Notes under the pieces: model-generated | Database searches by the model: none | Seen by the model: only the letters and a program-made list of their open reading frames with translations | Told to the model about the DNA's origin: nothing | Shown here: in pieces, positions 20,467-31,311 of the stretch | Numbering within the stretch: position 1 is the first letter of the stretch | Layout: every line of letters starts with the position of its first letter | Origin: Gemmatimonadota bacterium | Lineage (GTDB): Bacteria; Gemmatimonadota; Gemmatimonadetes; Longimicrobiales; Gaopeijiaceae | NCBI GenBank assembly: GCA_007132965.1 | Contig: SLNQ01000028.1 | Span: 1-43,759 of the forward strand | DNA: 43,759 nucleotides | Reading direction: 5' to 3' | Translations under genes and position numbers: made by a program

Positions 20467-22799
20467 GCAAGACCAGCGAGACGACGCCCCGACCCCGAAG
20501 CACCAAGGCCCCCCAGCCCCGTCCCGGCGATCCGCCCATCACCCCGGAGCTGGTGGACGAACACGGGCTCTCGCCCGAGGAGTTCGAGCGCATCGAGCGC
20601 ATCCTGGGACGGACCCCCACCTTCACCGAGCTGGGCATCTTCTCGGCCATGTGGTCGGAGCACTGCGGCTACAAGAACTCCAAAAGGCTCCTGATGCTGC
20701 TGCCCACCGAGGCGCCGTGGGTCATCCAGGGGCCAGGCGAAAACGCCGGGGTCATCGACGTGGGCGAAGGGCTGGCCCTGGCCTTCAAGATCGAGTCCCA
20801 CAATCATCCCTCGGCTGTGGAGCCCTACCAGGGTGCGGCCACCGGGGTGGGCGGCATCCTGAGGGACATCTTCACCATGGGCGCCCGACCGGTGGCCGTC
20901 CTGGACTCCCTCCGCTTCGGTGACCTGGACTCGGGGCGCAACCGCTACCTCTTCAGCGGGGTGGTGAAGGGAGTGGGCGACTACGGAAACTGCGTGGGGA
21001 TCCCCAACATCGGAGGCGAGGTCTTCTTTGACCGCGCCTACGACGGCAATCCCCTGGTCAACGCCATGGCGCTGGGCGTCATGAAGCGGGACGAACTCAT
21101 CCTTGCCGAGGCCTCAGGGGTGGGCAACACCCTCATGGCCGTGGGCGCCCGCACCGGGCGGGACGGCATCCACGGGGCCACCTTCGCCTCCGAAGAGCTG
21201 TCGGCGGACTCGGACGAGGCCAGCCGGCCCCAGGTGCAGGTGGGGGACCCCTTCACCGAGAAGCTCCTCCTGGAAGCTTCCCTGGAACTCATCCGAAGCG
21301 GCCACATCGTGGGCATTCAGGACATGGGGGCGGCAGGGCTCACCTCGTCGGCCTCGGAGATGGCCGGCCGGGCCGGCAGCGGCGTGGTCCTGGAGATGAG
21401 CGACGTGCCCGTGCGGGAACCGGAGATGACCCCGTACGAGATCCTCCTCTCGGAGTCGCAGGAGCGAATGCTGGTGGTGGCCCGGCAGGGGCACGAGGAG
21501 GAGGTCCGCAAGATCCTGGAGAAGTGGGAGTTGGAGGCCGAACCCATCGGGAGCGTCACCGACGACGGCCATTTCCGGATCGAGGAGGACGGCACGGTGG
21601 TGGCCGACATCCCGGCCCTGCCCCTCACCGACGGGTGCCCCACCTACGAGCGGGAGGGCATCGAGTCCGACGAGGTCAAGGCGCTCCGCGCCCGGGACCT
21701 GGCCGAGTTCCTGGAGCCCGAAGGCGATCTCACCGACACCTTCCTCCAGCTCATGGAATCGCCGAACATCGCGTCCAGGCGCTGGATCTACGAGCAGTTC
21801 GACACCACGGTCCGCACCTCCACGGTGCTCCGTCCGGGGGGCGACGCCGGGGTGATCCGCCTCAGCGGCAGCCGCCGGGGCGTCGCCGCCACCACCGACT
21901 GCAACGGCCGATACTGCTTCCTGAACCCCAGGGAGGGGGCCCGGGCCGCGGTGGCCGAAGCCGCCCGGAACCTGGTCTGCGTCGGCGCCCTCCCCACCGC
22001 CGTCACCAACAACCTCAACTTCGGCAATCCGCTGAAGCCCCACATCTACTACCAGATGAGGGAGGCCGTCCTGGGCATGGCCGAGGCCTGCCGGCTCTTC
22101 GAGACCCCGGTCACCGGCGGCAACGTCTCGCTCTACAACGAGACCGACGGACAGGCCATCTATCCCACCCCGGTCATCGGGATGGTGGGGACGGTGGACG
22201 ACGTCTCGCAGGTGGTGGGCCACGGATTCCGCACTCCAGGCGACACGGTGATCCTCCTGGGAGAGAATCGGGAGGAGATCGGAGGCTCGGAGTACCTCTA
22301 CCGGATCCACGACGGCCTGGTGGCCGGCGAGCCTCCCGTGGTGGACCTGCTGGCGGAACGGCGCCTCCAGCACGCCGTCCTGGCGCTGATCCAGCAGGGG
22401 CTTCTGAAGTCGGCCCACGACTGCGCTGAGGGCGGCCTGGCCTGTGCCCTGGCCGAAGCCGCCGTCGGCGGAAGCCGAGGCCCCCTGGGCCTCTCCGTGC
22501 AGATCCACGACCGTATCCGACCGGTGGCCCTCCTGTTCGGCGAGAGCACCGGGCGGATCCTGGCCTCGGTGGATCCTGCCGACGAATCCGCCGTACTGGG
22601 CCGGGCCCGGAATCATGGCGTGCCGGCCAGGGTACTGGGGAAGGTGGGCGCTCCTGGCGACGAGTTCCGCATCGATACGCCCGAGGGCGCCATCCGGGCC
22701 CCCATCGACGAGGTGGCCCGCCGCTACCGCAATGCCATTCCCAACCTCATGGACCACGATCCGGACGCCCCCGGAGGGGAGTCCCATGCATCGACCTGA
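20463..22799 (+). CDS. purL: Phosphoribosylformylglycinamidine synthase subunit PurL
   Basis: [102 protein letters not shown]. Confidence 0.96.
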   Translation: MSKTSETTPRPRSTKAPQPRPGDPPITPELVDEHGLSPEEFERIERILGRTPTFTELGIFSAMWSEHCGYKNSKRLLMLLPTEAPWVIQGPGENAGVIDVGEGLALAFKIESHNHPSAVEPYQGAATGVGGILRDIFTMGARPVAVLDSLRFGDLDSGRNRYLFSGVVKGVGDYGNCVGIPNIGGEVFFDRAYDGNPLVNAMALGVMKRDELILAEASGVGNTLMAVGARTGRDGIHGATFASEELSADSDEASRPQVQVGDPFTEKLLLEASLELIRSGHIVGIQDMGAAGLTSSASEMAGRAGSGVVLEMSDVPVREPEMTPYEILLSESQERMLVVARQGHEEEVRKILEKWELEAEPIGSVTDDGHFRIEEDGTVVADIPALPLTDGCPTYEREGIESDEVKALRARDLAEFLEPEGDLTDTFLQLMESPNIASRRWIYEQFDTTVRTSTVLRPGGDAGVIRLSGSRRGVAATTDCNGRYCFLNPREGARAAVAEAARNLVCVGALPTAVTNNLNFGNPLKPHIYYQMREAVLGMAEACRLFETPVTGGNVSLYNETDGQAIYPTPVIGMVGTVDDVSQVVGHGFRTPGDTVILLGENREEIGGSEYLYRIHDGLVAGEPPVVDLLAERRLQHAVLALIQQGLLKSAHDCAEGGLACALAEAAVGGSRGPLGLSVQIHDRIRPVALLFGESTGRILASVDPADESAVLGRARNHGVPARVLGKVGAPGDEFRIDTPEGAIRAPIDEVARRYRNAIPNLMDHDPDAPGGESHAST

Positions 22800-24315
22800 C
22801 GACCATTCCCACCCGCCTGCTGTCCGACATCTTCCGGTGCTGAACCGCGGCGACTCGCCCCAACCCGACCAGGACCGGGCACAGGACATCCTCACGGCCG
22901 ACCTGGACTCACTCCCGCGCGAGGAGTGCGGGGTCTTTGCCACCACCGGAGTCGAGAAGGCGGCGGAGCTGGCCTTCCTGGGCCTGTATTCGCTGCAGCA
23001 CCGGGGCCAGGAGTCCGCCGGGATCTGCGCGGTGAACGGCGACGGCGTAGCCCGGGTCCGCAAGGGGATCGGTCTGGTGGCCGACGTCTTCACGGCCGAG
23101 GACCTGGACGCCCTGGAGGGGACCACGGTGGTGGGGCACGTCCGCTACTCCACCGCCGGGGGGAGTCGGCCCCAGAACGCCCAGCCCATCGTGGTCCGAT
23201 ACGCCCAGGGGGACCTGGCCATCGCCCACAACGGAAACCTCACCAACGCCCAGGAACTCCGGAACCGCCTGGTGGAGGAAGGCGCCCTCTTCCAGACCAC
23301 CTCCGACTCGGAAGTCATCGTCCACCTCATTGCCCGCTCCCGCCACGACACGATCGAAGCCCAGATCGACGACGCCCTGACCCACCTGGAGGGCGCCTTT
23401 TCCCTGGCCATCTCCGTGGGCGAGACGGTCTACGCCGCGGTAGACCCACGAGGCTTTCGTCCCCTGGTTCTGGGTCGGAGGGGCACGGGGTACGTGGTGG
23501 CGTCGGAGACCTGCGCCCTGGACATCATCGACGCCGAGTACGTGCGGGACGTGGAGCCGGGAGAGGTCCTGAAACTGGAGGGCTCGGAGGCCACCGAGCT
23601 CCGGCGGCTGCCGCCGGCGCCGCACCCCGCCCCTTGTGTGTTCGAGCTGGTCTACTTCGCCCGGCCCGACTCCCGGATCTGGGGAGCCAGCGTGGACCGC
23701 TCCCGGCGAGCCTTCGGCCGCCAGTTGGCCCGGGAGCACCCCGCCGAGGGGGCCGACTGCGTCTTCGCCGTCCCCGACTCGGCCAACTCGGCGGCACTGG
23801 GCTACTCCGAAGAGAGCGGGATCCCCTACGAGCTGGGGCTCCTCCGGAACCACTACGTGGGCCGGACCTTTATCCAGCCCTCGCAGGCCGACCGCGACTT
23901 TGGGGCCCGCATCAAGTACAATCCGGTGCGGGAGGTGGTGGAAGATCGCCGGGTGGTGGTGGTGGACGACTCCCTGGTGCGTGGCACCACCTCCACCTCC
24001 CTGGTGAAGTTTCTCCGGCAGGCCGGAGCCAGGGAGGTGCACTTCCGCATCGCCAGTCCCCCGGTCCGCTTTCCCTGCTTCTACGGGATCGACATGCCGT
24101 CCCGGGAAGAGCTGGTGGGATCGTCGCACTCGGTGGAGGAGATCGCCGAGCTCATCGGGGTCGACACCATGGGCTACCTCTCGCTGGAGGGGATGCTCGA
24201 GGTGGTCCAGGAGTTCGGACCCTTCTGCGACGCCTGCTTCTCAGGCGATTACACGGCCCCGCTGGTTGACGTGCAGCGGGGGCTGGCGTCGCTGGAGAAC
24301 CCGCCGGGCTGCTGA
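22786..24315 (+). CDS. purF: Amidophosphoribosyltransferase
   Basis: [107 protein letters not shown] at 22786 used. Confidence 0.95.
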   Translation: MHRPDDHSHPPAVRHLPVLNRGDSPQPDQDRAQDILTADLDSLPREECGVFATTGVEKAAELAFLGLYSLQHRGQESAGICAVNGDGVARVRKGIGLVADVFTAEDLDALEGTTVVGHVRYSTAGGSRPQNAQPIVVRYAQGDLAIAHNGNLTNAQELRNRLVEEGALFQTTSDSEVIVHLIARSRHDTIEAQIDDALTHLEGAFSLAISVGETVYAAVDPRGFRPLVLGRRGTGYVVASETCALDIIDAEYVRDVEPGEVLKLEGSEATELRRLPPAPHPAPCVFELVYFARPDSRIWGASVDRSRRAFGRQLAREHPAEGADCVFAVPDSANSAALGYSEESGIPYELGLLRNHYVGRTFIQPSQADRDFGARIKYNPVREVVEDRRVVVVDDSLVRGTTSTSLVKFLRQAGAREVHFRIASPPVRFPCFYGIDMPSREELVGSSHSVEEIAELIGVDTMGYLSLEGMLEVVQEFGPFCDACFSGDYTAPLVDVQRGLASLENPPGC

Positions 24316-24321
24316 GGTCGG

Positions 24322-27231
24322 TCAGTCGGGGGTCACGACCGTCACCGTCTCCAGGACCCCACTCACCAGGGCGTTCCCGTGTCCGTCCAGGCCCACGGCC
24401 AGCAGGGGATGGGTCCCCTCGGGGAAGTCGACTTCAGGGACCCACTCCAGGCTCCACCGCCAGCTCCGGCCGGTGGCGCCGCCTTCGTCGGCGGAAAGCT
24501 CGCTCACGTCGGCGCTCCCCAGCCACCTGGGCGTGCCATCGATGCGGGCAAAGAAGTGCACGACCTCGAAGACATCCTCGAAGGAGCCTGACTGCCCCGA
24601 GGCGGTGGCGTTCAGGGTCACGGCATCCGGCGCTTGCTCGCAGCTTCCACCGTCGGGGCGATCCGAGCGGCGGGCGCAGACGCTGCTCCCCTGGGCCTCC
24701 AGTAGCCAGCGTCCCACGCCCCCGGAGTCGTCCCGCTCGCTTGCCGAAAAGCTCAGCGGAGCGGTGTCGGTGGCCGAGACGTCCACCGCGATCCCTCCGG
24801 TGGCCTCCAGGCCGGCGGCGTCGCGGAGAACCACCGAGAAGGCGCCCAGTGTCTGCAGGACCTGGTTGGGGGCGTCGTCTCCGGTAACCCCTTCAGCCGA
24901 GATCACCACGGGCGCGGTCCACCGGGCCGTGGCCGTGCCCACCGGACTCCCGTCGAACCTGGCGCCCAGGGTGTCGGGAGGCACCAGCGGGATCGCACGT
25001 TCTCCCTCACCCCCCGAAGCCTGGAAGTTGTGTAGAAGGCCGGCCCGGTGGAGATCGACGTTGTCCGACGCCGGTGCCTCGACCTGAACGGTGGCTCCGG
25101 CCTCCAAGCCCCCCTCCACGACCACCTCTTCCACCTCGGGCGCCTCGGTGTCGCGCAGGATCCAACGGGTGAGTTGACTCGAGCGGTTTCCGGCCCGGTC
25201 CAGGACCCGTCCCTGGTAGACGAAGTAGCCGTCTCCCTGGGACGGCACCGCCCGATCCAGGCCGTCGGGGGCCGGCTGGCACGCCGAGGTGCCGGGGAAG
25301 GGACAGCTTGCGGACCCGTCCAGACCCGGAGCGAGCCGCCGAACAGTGGCCCGGGCGGGCACGGACGCAAACCCGCTGGCGTCGTCCTGCGCCCGGACGC
25401 GCCAGGTGGCGCCGGCAGGCGGGTTCACCATCCGGCTGGGGACCGCCTCCGAGGAGAACCTGACCTCCGGGGGAGTCAGGTCGATCCCCAGGAGAGCGCC
25501 CAGCTCACTGGCCAGTGGATTTCCATCCGAAGGCTCCAGGGCAATGACCCGGCGGTTGTCCAGGGCGTCCCGGTAGACCGCCACCGCCCGGTAGGCCGTG
25601 TTCCCGGTGGAGGCCGGCATATCGGCGCCTTGCTCAACCGCCGGGTGCGCCGCCAGCTCCTGGTCGCTCTCCTGGGCGGGGCCCACGTGAAAGCTCACCG
25701 TCTCCCCGCCCACACCGGTATCGGCCTCGCCCTCGAAGGCATCCCGGAACCGGAAGTCGGCTCCCACCCAGTTCTCCTGGCAGCACGCCATCTCGGCGCC
25801 CTGCTGCGGGAGCTGAAAGCGTCCGCCGGGCGGGGGCAGGTTGTCGATGCGGAGGTCTTCGACCACCACCACCGGAAGGCCGGTCACGGCATCGCCGTCA
25901 CCGTAACGGGCCGAGCGGACCCGGATCTGGTCGGTGGCGCCCGCCGGGGTCTGGTACTCCGCCACATTGGTGGAGTCGGGAGTGCCGGACGCGGGGAAGG
26001 TGGTCTGGAAGGGGGCCTCGCCTCCCACCCCCCGCGCCCGGAGAGCCGCGCCCCCGCTTCGACGGACCTCCAGGGTCACCGAGGTCACCACCCGGCCCGC
26101 ATTGTAGATCACCGGACGGATCTCGACGCCCAGGTCACCACCGACCCACTCCTCGCCTCCGGGTCCGGCGGTGGGCCCTCGCTGCGGATCCAGGTGAGCC
26201 AGGAAGGTATCCCGGTTGGTAAGCCGAACCGGGATCACCGAGGTCCAGATGTCATCCCCTCCCTCGCGGGTGGAGAGGCTGGCCTTCAGGTCGTGTTCGC
26301 CGTTGTTGAATCGGACCTGGCCGGTCTCCGGGTCGAACTCGTCACTCCGCACGCTGAAGGTGAGGGTGAAGGAGCTCCCGGCGGCGTCCTCCACCTGGGC
26401 GTCCATCGCCGCCGGCGCCCCGTCGGGGTTGAAGAGCTGTTGTCCCACCAACTCGTCGCCTAGGAGGAGCCGGACAGCTTCGGGGGTGTCTTCGCCCCGG
26501 TTCACCATGACCTCCACCTCGACCCTACCCCGGAAGTCGTCGGGATCCACCGATTCGGTTCCACCTGAGGGAAGCTCCCGCCGGAGCGAGGTGATGGTCA
26601 CCGTAGCGGTGAGCTCCGGCTCTCCTGCGAAGTCCGTGGTGGCCGTCTCTCCCGTCTCCACCTGCACCTCGGCCTCCGTTGACGGAAAGCTCACGTTCGT
26701 GGGGAATCCGGAGATGGTCACGGTGTAGCTTCCCCTCCGGAGGCCAGAGAGGTTGTACGCTCCGTCGCTCCCCGTGGTGGTGAGGATGCTGTCCGGCCCC
26801 TCGGCCCGAACCGTCACCCCTGAAAGGGCCCGATCCCGGGAGGTCACGGTCCCCCGGATGGCCGAGGTGCGGATGAAGCTGCCCAGGAAATCCAGCGTTA
26901 CGATCCGGCGCCCGGCATCCCGACCGATGACCGCGGTACGGGAGGTGGAGGAGAAGGAAGCGTCGGACGGGTATCCGCGGATGCTCACCACGTACGCACC
27001 GGTGGGCACGTCGGAGAAGGTGAAGCGACCGTTCTCGTCGGTGGTGGCGTCGCGAAGCTCGTCGCCACTCATCTCCACCGTCACGCCGGAAAGACCGACG
27101 CCCTCCACCATGACCATACCCCGCACCTCTCCCACCGGCAGCGGGGCGGTGCCGTCATCACAGGCGACGAGAAGGAGGGCCAGACCCAGCCAGAGAGCTG
27201 GACCCAACGTTGAGCTGAGAATACGACGCAC
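24322..27231 (-). CDS. Large secreted lipoprotein-like protein with two tandem N-terminal carboxypeptidase-regulatory-like (beta-sandwich) repeats; function unknown
   Basis: GTG at 27231 gives (M)RRILSSTLGPALWLGLALLLVACDDG (signal peptide and lipobox). Then VRGMVMVEGVGLSGVTVEMSG...DENGRFTFSDVPTGAYVVSIRGYP and IRGTVTSRDRALSGVTVRAEG...GSDGAYNLSGLRRGSYTVTISGFP. Confidence 0.75.
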   Translation of the reverse strand: MRRILSSTLGPALWLGLALLLVACDDGTAPLPVGEVRGMVMVEGVGLSGVTVEMSGDELRDATTDENGRFTFSDVPTGAYVVSIRGYPSDASFSSTSRTAVIGRDAGRRIVTLDFLGSFIRTSAIRGTVTSRDRALSGVTVRAEGPDSILTTTGSDGAYNLSGLRRGSYTVTISGFPTNVSFPSTEAEVQVETGETATTDFAGEPELTATVTITSLRRELPSGGTESVDPDDFRGRVEVEVMVNRGEDTPEAVRLLLGDELVGQQLFNPDGAPAAMDAQVEDAAGSSFTLTFSVRSDEFDPETGQVRFNNGEHDLKASLSTREGGDDIWTSVIPVRLTNRDTFLAHLDPQRGPTAGPGGEEWVGGDLGVEIRPVIYNAGRVVTSVTLEVRRSGGAALRARGVGGEAPFQTTFPASGTPDSTNVAEYQTPAGATDQIRVRSARYGDGDAVTGLPVVVVEDLRIDNLPPPGGRFQLPQQGAEMACCQENWVGADFRFRDAFEGEADTGVGGETVSFHVGPAQESDQELAAHPAVEQGADMPASTGNTAYRAVAVYRDALDNRRVIALEPSDGNPLASELGALLGIDLTPPEVRFSSEAVPSRMVNPPAGATWRVRAQDDASGFASVPARATVRRLAPGLDGSASCPFPGTSACQPAPDGLDRAVPSQGDGYFVYQGRVLDRAGNRSSQLTRWILRDTEAPEVEEVVVEGGLEAGATVQVEAPASDNVDLHRAGLLHNFQASGGEGERAIPLVPPDTLGARFDGSPVGTATARWTAPVVISAEGVTGDDAPNQVLQTLGAFSVVLRDAAGLEATGGIAVDVSATDTAPLSFSASERDDSGGVGRWLLEAQGSSVCARRSDRPDGGSCEQAPDAVTLNATASGQSGSFEDVFEVVHFFARIDGTPRWLGSADVSELSADEGGATGRSWRWSLEWVPEVDFPEGTHPLLAVGLDGHGNALVSGVLETVTVVTPD

Positions 27232-27450
27232 GCTTCGTCCTGCTTCAAGGGGCGTAGAACCGGGAACCCAGTCCCAGGGCTTTTCCGGGCCCGGAACTCC
27301 ACTATTGCTGGATCCCAGGAGGTGCAAGATGAGTGCCATGGCGCCCGCCTCCGAGAACCCCGGCGTCAGGCCAGCCCCGGGGACCCGGACCGCACCGCAG
27401 CGAGTGGGACGCTGAGCCTTCCGTCAGATTTCTGACCCCGGACTGCAGAT

Positions 27451-28476
27451 TCACTCAGCCGCGGTGGCGGGCTCTGCCAGGAAGCCTTCCGCCAGGTCCA
27501 CCAACTCCGACGAGCCGATGAACAGGGGGGTGCGCTGGTGAAGGTCCCGGGGCTCCACGTCCAGGATGTCCTCCCGGCCGTTGGAGGCTCTCCCGCCGGC
27601 CTGTTCGGCCAGAAAGGCCAGGGGCGACGCCTCGTACAGGAGTCGCAGCTTCCCCTCCGGCTGCTTCGGGTCAGCGGGATACATGAAGAGCCCCCCCCGC
27701 AGGAGGGTGCGGTGGAAGTCGGCCACCAGCGAACCGATGTAGCGCGACGAGAAGCCGCCACCGTCAGGTGTTCCGTCGGTGCCCTTCAGGTGGTCCACGA
27801 GCCGCTGCATGCCCGGCTCCCACCGGGTATAGTAGGCTTCGTTTACCGAGTAGTACCGCGTGGGCCCATGGGGGATCCGGATGTCCTCGTGGCTCAGAAT
27901 GAACTCGCCGATGGAGGGATCCAGGGTAAAGCCGTGCACCCCGGCACCGGTGCTGTACACCAGCATGGTGGACGAACCGTAGACCACGTATCCGGCGGCC
28001 AGCTGTCGGCGACCCGACTGCAGGCAGTCTTCCTCGCTCCCCCGTTCGTTGTCGGTCACCTTCCGGTGCACCGAAAAGATGGTCCCGATGGAGACGTTCA
28101 CGTCGATGTTGGACGAGCCGTCCAGCGGATCGAAGAGGAGAACATAGCTTCCGGCCGGAAACTTATTGGGGATGGGAATGAAGTCCTCCACCTCCTCGCT
28201 CACCATGCAGCAGAGGTGACCGGTGTGGTCCATGGCCCGATAAATCACGTCCTGGGCGAAGACGTCCAGCTTCTGTACCGGCTCTCCCTGCACGTTCCGG
28301 TGACCGGCGCGGCCCAGGATGTCCACCAGGCCCGCCATGTTCACCTGGCGGGAAATGACCTTTGCCGCCAGCGCCATGTCGGTGAGGATGTTGCTGAACG
28401 CCCCCGAGGCCTCGGGCTTTCGCCGCTCCTCGTCGATGATGTGGCGGTCAATGGTAACGATGTGGGTATCGGGCAT
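27451..28476 (-). CDS. fbp: Class I fructose-1,6-bisphosphatase
   Basis: [108 protein letters not shown]. Confidence 0.96.
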   Translation of the reverse strand: MPDTHIVTIDRHIIDEERRKPEASGAFSNILTDMALAAKVISRQVNMAGLVDILGRAGHRNVQGEPVQKLDVFAQDVIYRAMDHTGHLCCMVSEEVEDFIPIPNKFPAGSYVLLFDPLDGSSNIDVNVSIGTIFSVHRKVTDNERGSEEDCLQSGRRQLAAGYVVYGSSTMLVYSTGAGVHGFTLDPSIGEFILSHEDIRIPHGPTRYYSVNEAYYTRWEPGMQRLVDHLKGTDGTPDGGGFSSRYIGSLVADFHRTLLRGGLFMYPADPKQPEGKLRLLYEASPLAFLAEQAGGRASNGREDILDVEPRDLHQRTPLFIGSSELVDLAEGFLAEPATAAE

Positions 28477-28556
28477 GGCGCGGAGGGGCTCGGGAAACTG
28501 GATTGGAATACAGGTGAAAAGTATGGCGTGGGTGGGGCATGCGACCAGTCCCGAGG

Positions 28557-30899
28557 CTATCGGCCGGTCCGCACCTGCACCGAGCCGTCACGGTGGATCC
28601 GCACCCTGAGGTCGCCGTCCCGGTCCGTCCGGTAGGTGGACACTCCGTGGCGGTCCAGCCGACGGATCACCTCCGGGTGGGGATGACCATACCGGTTGCC
28701 GTCCCCCACCCCGACCAGGGCCACCCGGGGCTCTGCCCGCGCCAGGAGGGCCTCCCCGGTGGAGGTCCGACTCCCGTGGTGTCCCACCTTCAGGACCGTG
28801 ACGCCTTGGGGCACGGCCGCCAGCGCCGCCTCCTCCACCCAGTGGTACGCGTCTCCGGTCAGGAGCACGGTGGCCTCCCCGTAGCGCACCATGAGCACGA
28901 TGGAAAGATCGTTCCAGTCGGACAGCTCCGGGTCGGCAGCGGTGTCCACGTCCGGGTGGAGCACCGTCAACTCCACGCCGTCCAGGGCCATCTCCAGCCC
29001 CGCCACGGCGGTCCACCACGAGGCCCCCCGAACCCGCGCCTCGGCCAGGGTCTCACGCCAGGCGGCACCGGGCACGGGCCGGGACGGATCCAGGACACCT
29101 CTCACGGGAAGCTCCCTCAACACCGCCGGCGCCCCGCCCACGTGGTCCAGGTGGGGGTGACTCAGGACCAGGACCTCGAGGCGACGAACGCCGTGTCGCC
29201 GAAGGTAGGGCACCACCCGCCGGTGGCCGGCGTCAAACCGGTCGCTGCGGGGGCCGGCGTCCACCACCATCCACCGATCCGACGGAAGGCGCAGGGCCAC
29301 CGCGTCGCCCTGCCCCACGTCCACCATGTGCACCTCCAGGGCCGCCGGGCCCGGTATGAGGGGCAGCAGAAGGAGGACCGCTACCGCCAGCGCCCCACTG
29401 CAGCTCCGGCGAACGGCTCCCCGGACCCGCCCCGGAAACCCGAGGCGGAAAATCAGCGATGAGGTCAGAGCCACCCCACCCCCCCAGTAGAGGGCCCTCC
29501 GGGAGACCCAGATGGAGGCCCCCGGCAACTCCGCGCACCAGCGCACCAGCGCCTCCACCACCGCCAACAGGAGCCCCACCCCTCCCGCCAGAAACGGCGC
29601 CAGTGGGCCCGGAAGAAGGGAGAGCAGGAGCGTCGCCCCCACGCCGGGGATGGCGGCGGCCACCACGGGCGCCACCGCCAGCGTCGCCGGGATCCCCACC
29701 ACCGAGATCCGGTCGAAGTGCCAAGCCAGCAGGGGCAGGGTGGGAAGGGTGGCCGCGGTGCCGGCCACCAGTCCGTCCGCCCCACCCTTGAGGATCCCCT
29801 CCGCCGGCCCCCGAACCTTCCGGCCCCGCACCAGCGGACGTCCCCGCCAGTGGCGCCATCCCTGGTCCACCCACCGCCCCAGGGGACCCCGGAGGAGCAC
29901 CAGCCCCGCCGTTCCGGCAAAGGAGAGCTGGAAGCCGATGGACCGCAGGTTCCGGGGGTCGGCCACCAGGAGGAGGAGGAGGGCCGAGGCCAGGGCCCCC
30001 ACCGGGACCACCGGTCGGCCCCGGATCCGGGCGCCGGCCAGGAGGGTCAGGATGAGGGCTGCCCGGACGGCCGCGTGGGGAGCCCCGATCCCCAGAACAT
30101 ACCCCCAGCACCCCAGGGCCGCCCCCAGGGCCGCGGGGCGACGCCGGAGCCCTACCAGCCGCAGCGCCCCCAGCAGGAGGCCCGCCACCACCCCCACGTG
30201 GAACCCGGAGATGGCCAGGAGATGGGCCGTCCCCGAAAGAGCGAAGGCCTCCCGGAGCCCCGGGTCCAGATGCTCTCGCCGGGCCAGGACCAGCGCCTCC
30301 ACCGTGGGGGCCCGCTGGCCCCAGAGCGCCGACATTCGCTCCTGCAACCCGCCCCGGATGGCCAGGAGCCGTCCGGCCAGGTCGCCGCCCTCGGCCACCT
30401 GGGGCACATCGAGAACCCGGAGGCGCCCGGCCCACTCGGCCCGTCCCTCGGGCGGGTGCCCCCTGCCCTCCCAGCGCACCCTGAGGCGCAGGGCGGCACC
30501 GGCCGGCGGCGCTTCCATCCCGCCGGTGACCAGGATCCGTACCACCTCCCGACACCCTCCGGGAAGCCCCGACTGTGGACGGAAAGGCACAGTGCGTCCC
30601 ACCTCGATGCGGCTCAAGGTGCGTCCTTCCACCCATCCCTCCCACCCGTCCGGGAGGGCCAGGCGGCAGTCTGCGGCATCCGCCTGGAGTACTGAGGAGG
30701 CCGCCACCCCCCCGGCCAGGAGCGCGAGGGTCCAGGCCACGGCCACCCCGAATGCGGGACGCGGCCATAGCAGAATGAGCGGTGCGGTGAGGAGGAGGGC
30801 CAGCAGCGCCGGTGGGGAGAAGGCGCCGAAGAGGATGAGGCCGACCCCGGTGGCGTAGGCCAGGGCCAGCCCGACGACGGGGGGCAGGTGGAGGCTCAA
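28557..30899 (-). CDS. comEC: ComEC/Rec2-family DNA internalization protein (competence domain plus metallo-beta-lactamase domain)
   Basis: [21 protein letters not shown]; membrane competence region; [17 protein letters not shown]...[19 protein letters not shown]...[21 protein letters not shown] at 30899 is uncertain as start. Confidence 0.9.
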   Translation of the reverse strand: MSLHLPPVVGLALAYATGVGLILFGAFSPPALLALLLTAPLILLWPRPAFGVAVAWTLALLAGGVAASSVLQADAADCRLALPDGWEGWVEGRTLSRIEVGRTVPFRPQSGLPGGCREVVRILVTGGMEAPPAGAALRLRVRWEGRGHPPEGRAEWAGRLRVLDVPQVAEGGDLAGRLLAIRGGLQERMSALWGQRAPTVEALVLARREHLDPGLREAFALSGTAHLLAISGFHVGVVAGLLLGALRLVGLRRRPAALGAALGCWGYVLGIGAPHAAVRAALILTLLAGARIRGRPVVPVGALASALLLLLVADPRNLRSIGFQLSFAGTAGLVLLRGPLGRWVDQGWRHWRGRPLVRGRKVRGPAEGILKGGADGLVAGTAATLPTLPLLAWHFDRISVVGIPATLAVAPVVAAAIPGVGATLLLSLLPGPLAPFLAGGVGLLLAVVEALVRWCAELPGASIWVSRRALYWGGGVALTSSLIFRLGFPGRVRGAVRRSCSGALAVAVLLLLPLIPGPAALEVHMVDVGQGDAVALRLPSDRWMVVDAGPRSDRFDAGHRRVVPYLRRHGVRRLEVLVLSHPHLDHVGGAPAVLRELPVRGVLDPSRPVPGAAWRETLAEARVRGASWWTAVAGLEMALDGVELTVLHPDVDTAADPELSDWNDLSIVLMVRYGEATVLLTGDAYHWVEEAALAAVPQGVTVLKVGHHGSRTSTGEALLARAEPRVALVGVGDGNRYGHPHPEVIRRLDRHGVSTYRTDRDGDLRVRIHRDGSVQVRTGR

Positions 30900-30990
30900 C
30901 TCCTCCCTCCCACCCCCGGCGGATCAGGGGGTCTCATGGATCGTCGGGGAGTCGGTGCCTCCTGTTGTGGCAGTTCGTGGTCCGGGGGCG

Positions 30991-31311
30991 TCAGCCCTCC
31001 TCGCCTCCGGCCTCGTCGGTGGCGAAGAGATCCCGCTGGTAGCGATCCACCCGCTGGCGTTCCTCCCGGTCCTCGGCCTCCAGCCGCTCCCGGAGGAACC
31101 GTCGGACCTTGAGGTCGGCGTGGACCCCCGCCAGGAGCATCACCAGCATGCCGATGAAGAGGGAGGCAAAGGCCACGTAGGTGAGGGGCACGCCGTAGAA
31201 GGTCCACAGCCCCAGGTCCACCGTCACTCGCTCTCCGCCGTTCCAACGGGCGAAGAGCATCACCATCACCAGAACCGCCAGGACCCCTGCAGCTCCGGCC
31301 AGCCGGCTCAC
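30991..31311 (-). CDS. Small membrane protein, LapA/DUF1049-like
   Basis: MSRLAGAAGVLAVLVMVMLFARWNGGERVTVDLGLWTFYGVPLTYVAFASLFIGMLVMLLAG: two TM segments with a beta-strand between, then a charged tail; GTGA overlap with the miaB stop. Confidence 0.6.
   Translation of the reverse strand: MSRLAGAAGVLAVLVMVMLFARWNGGERVTVDLGLWTFYGVPLTYVAFASLFIGMLVMLLAGVHADLKVRRFLRERLEAEDREERQRVDRYQRDLFATDEAGGEEG

Noticed and set aside
21114-23126. 670-aa minus-strand ORF opposite purL/purF
   Set aside because: Fully antisense to purL and the purF start; composition (His/Gly/Pro/Arg-rich) is typical of a high-GC shadow ORF.
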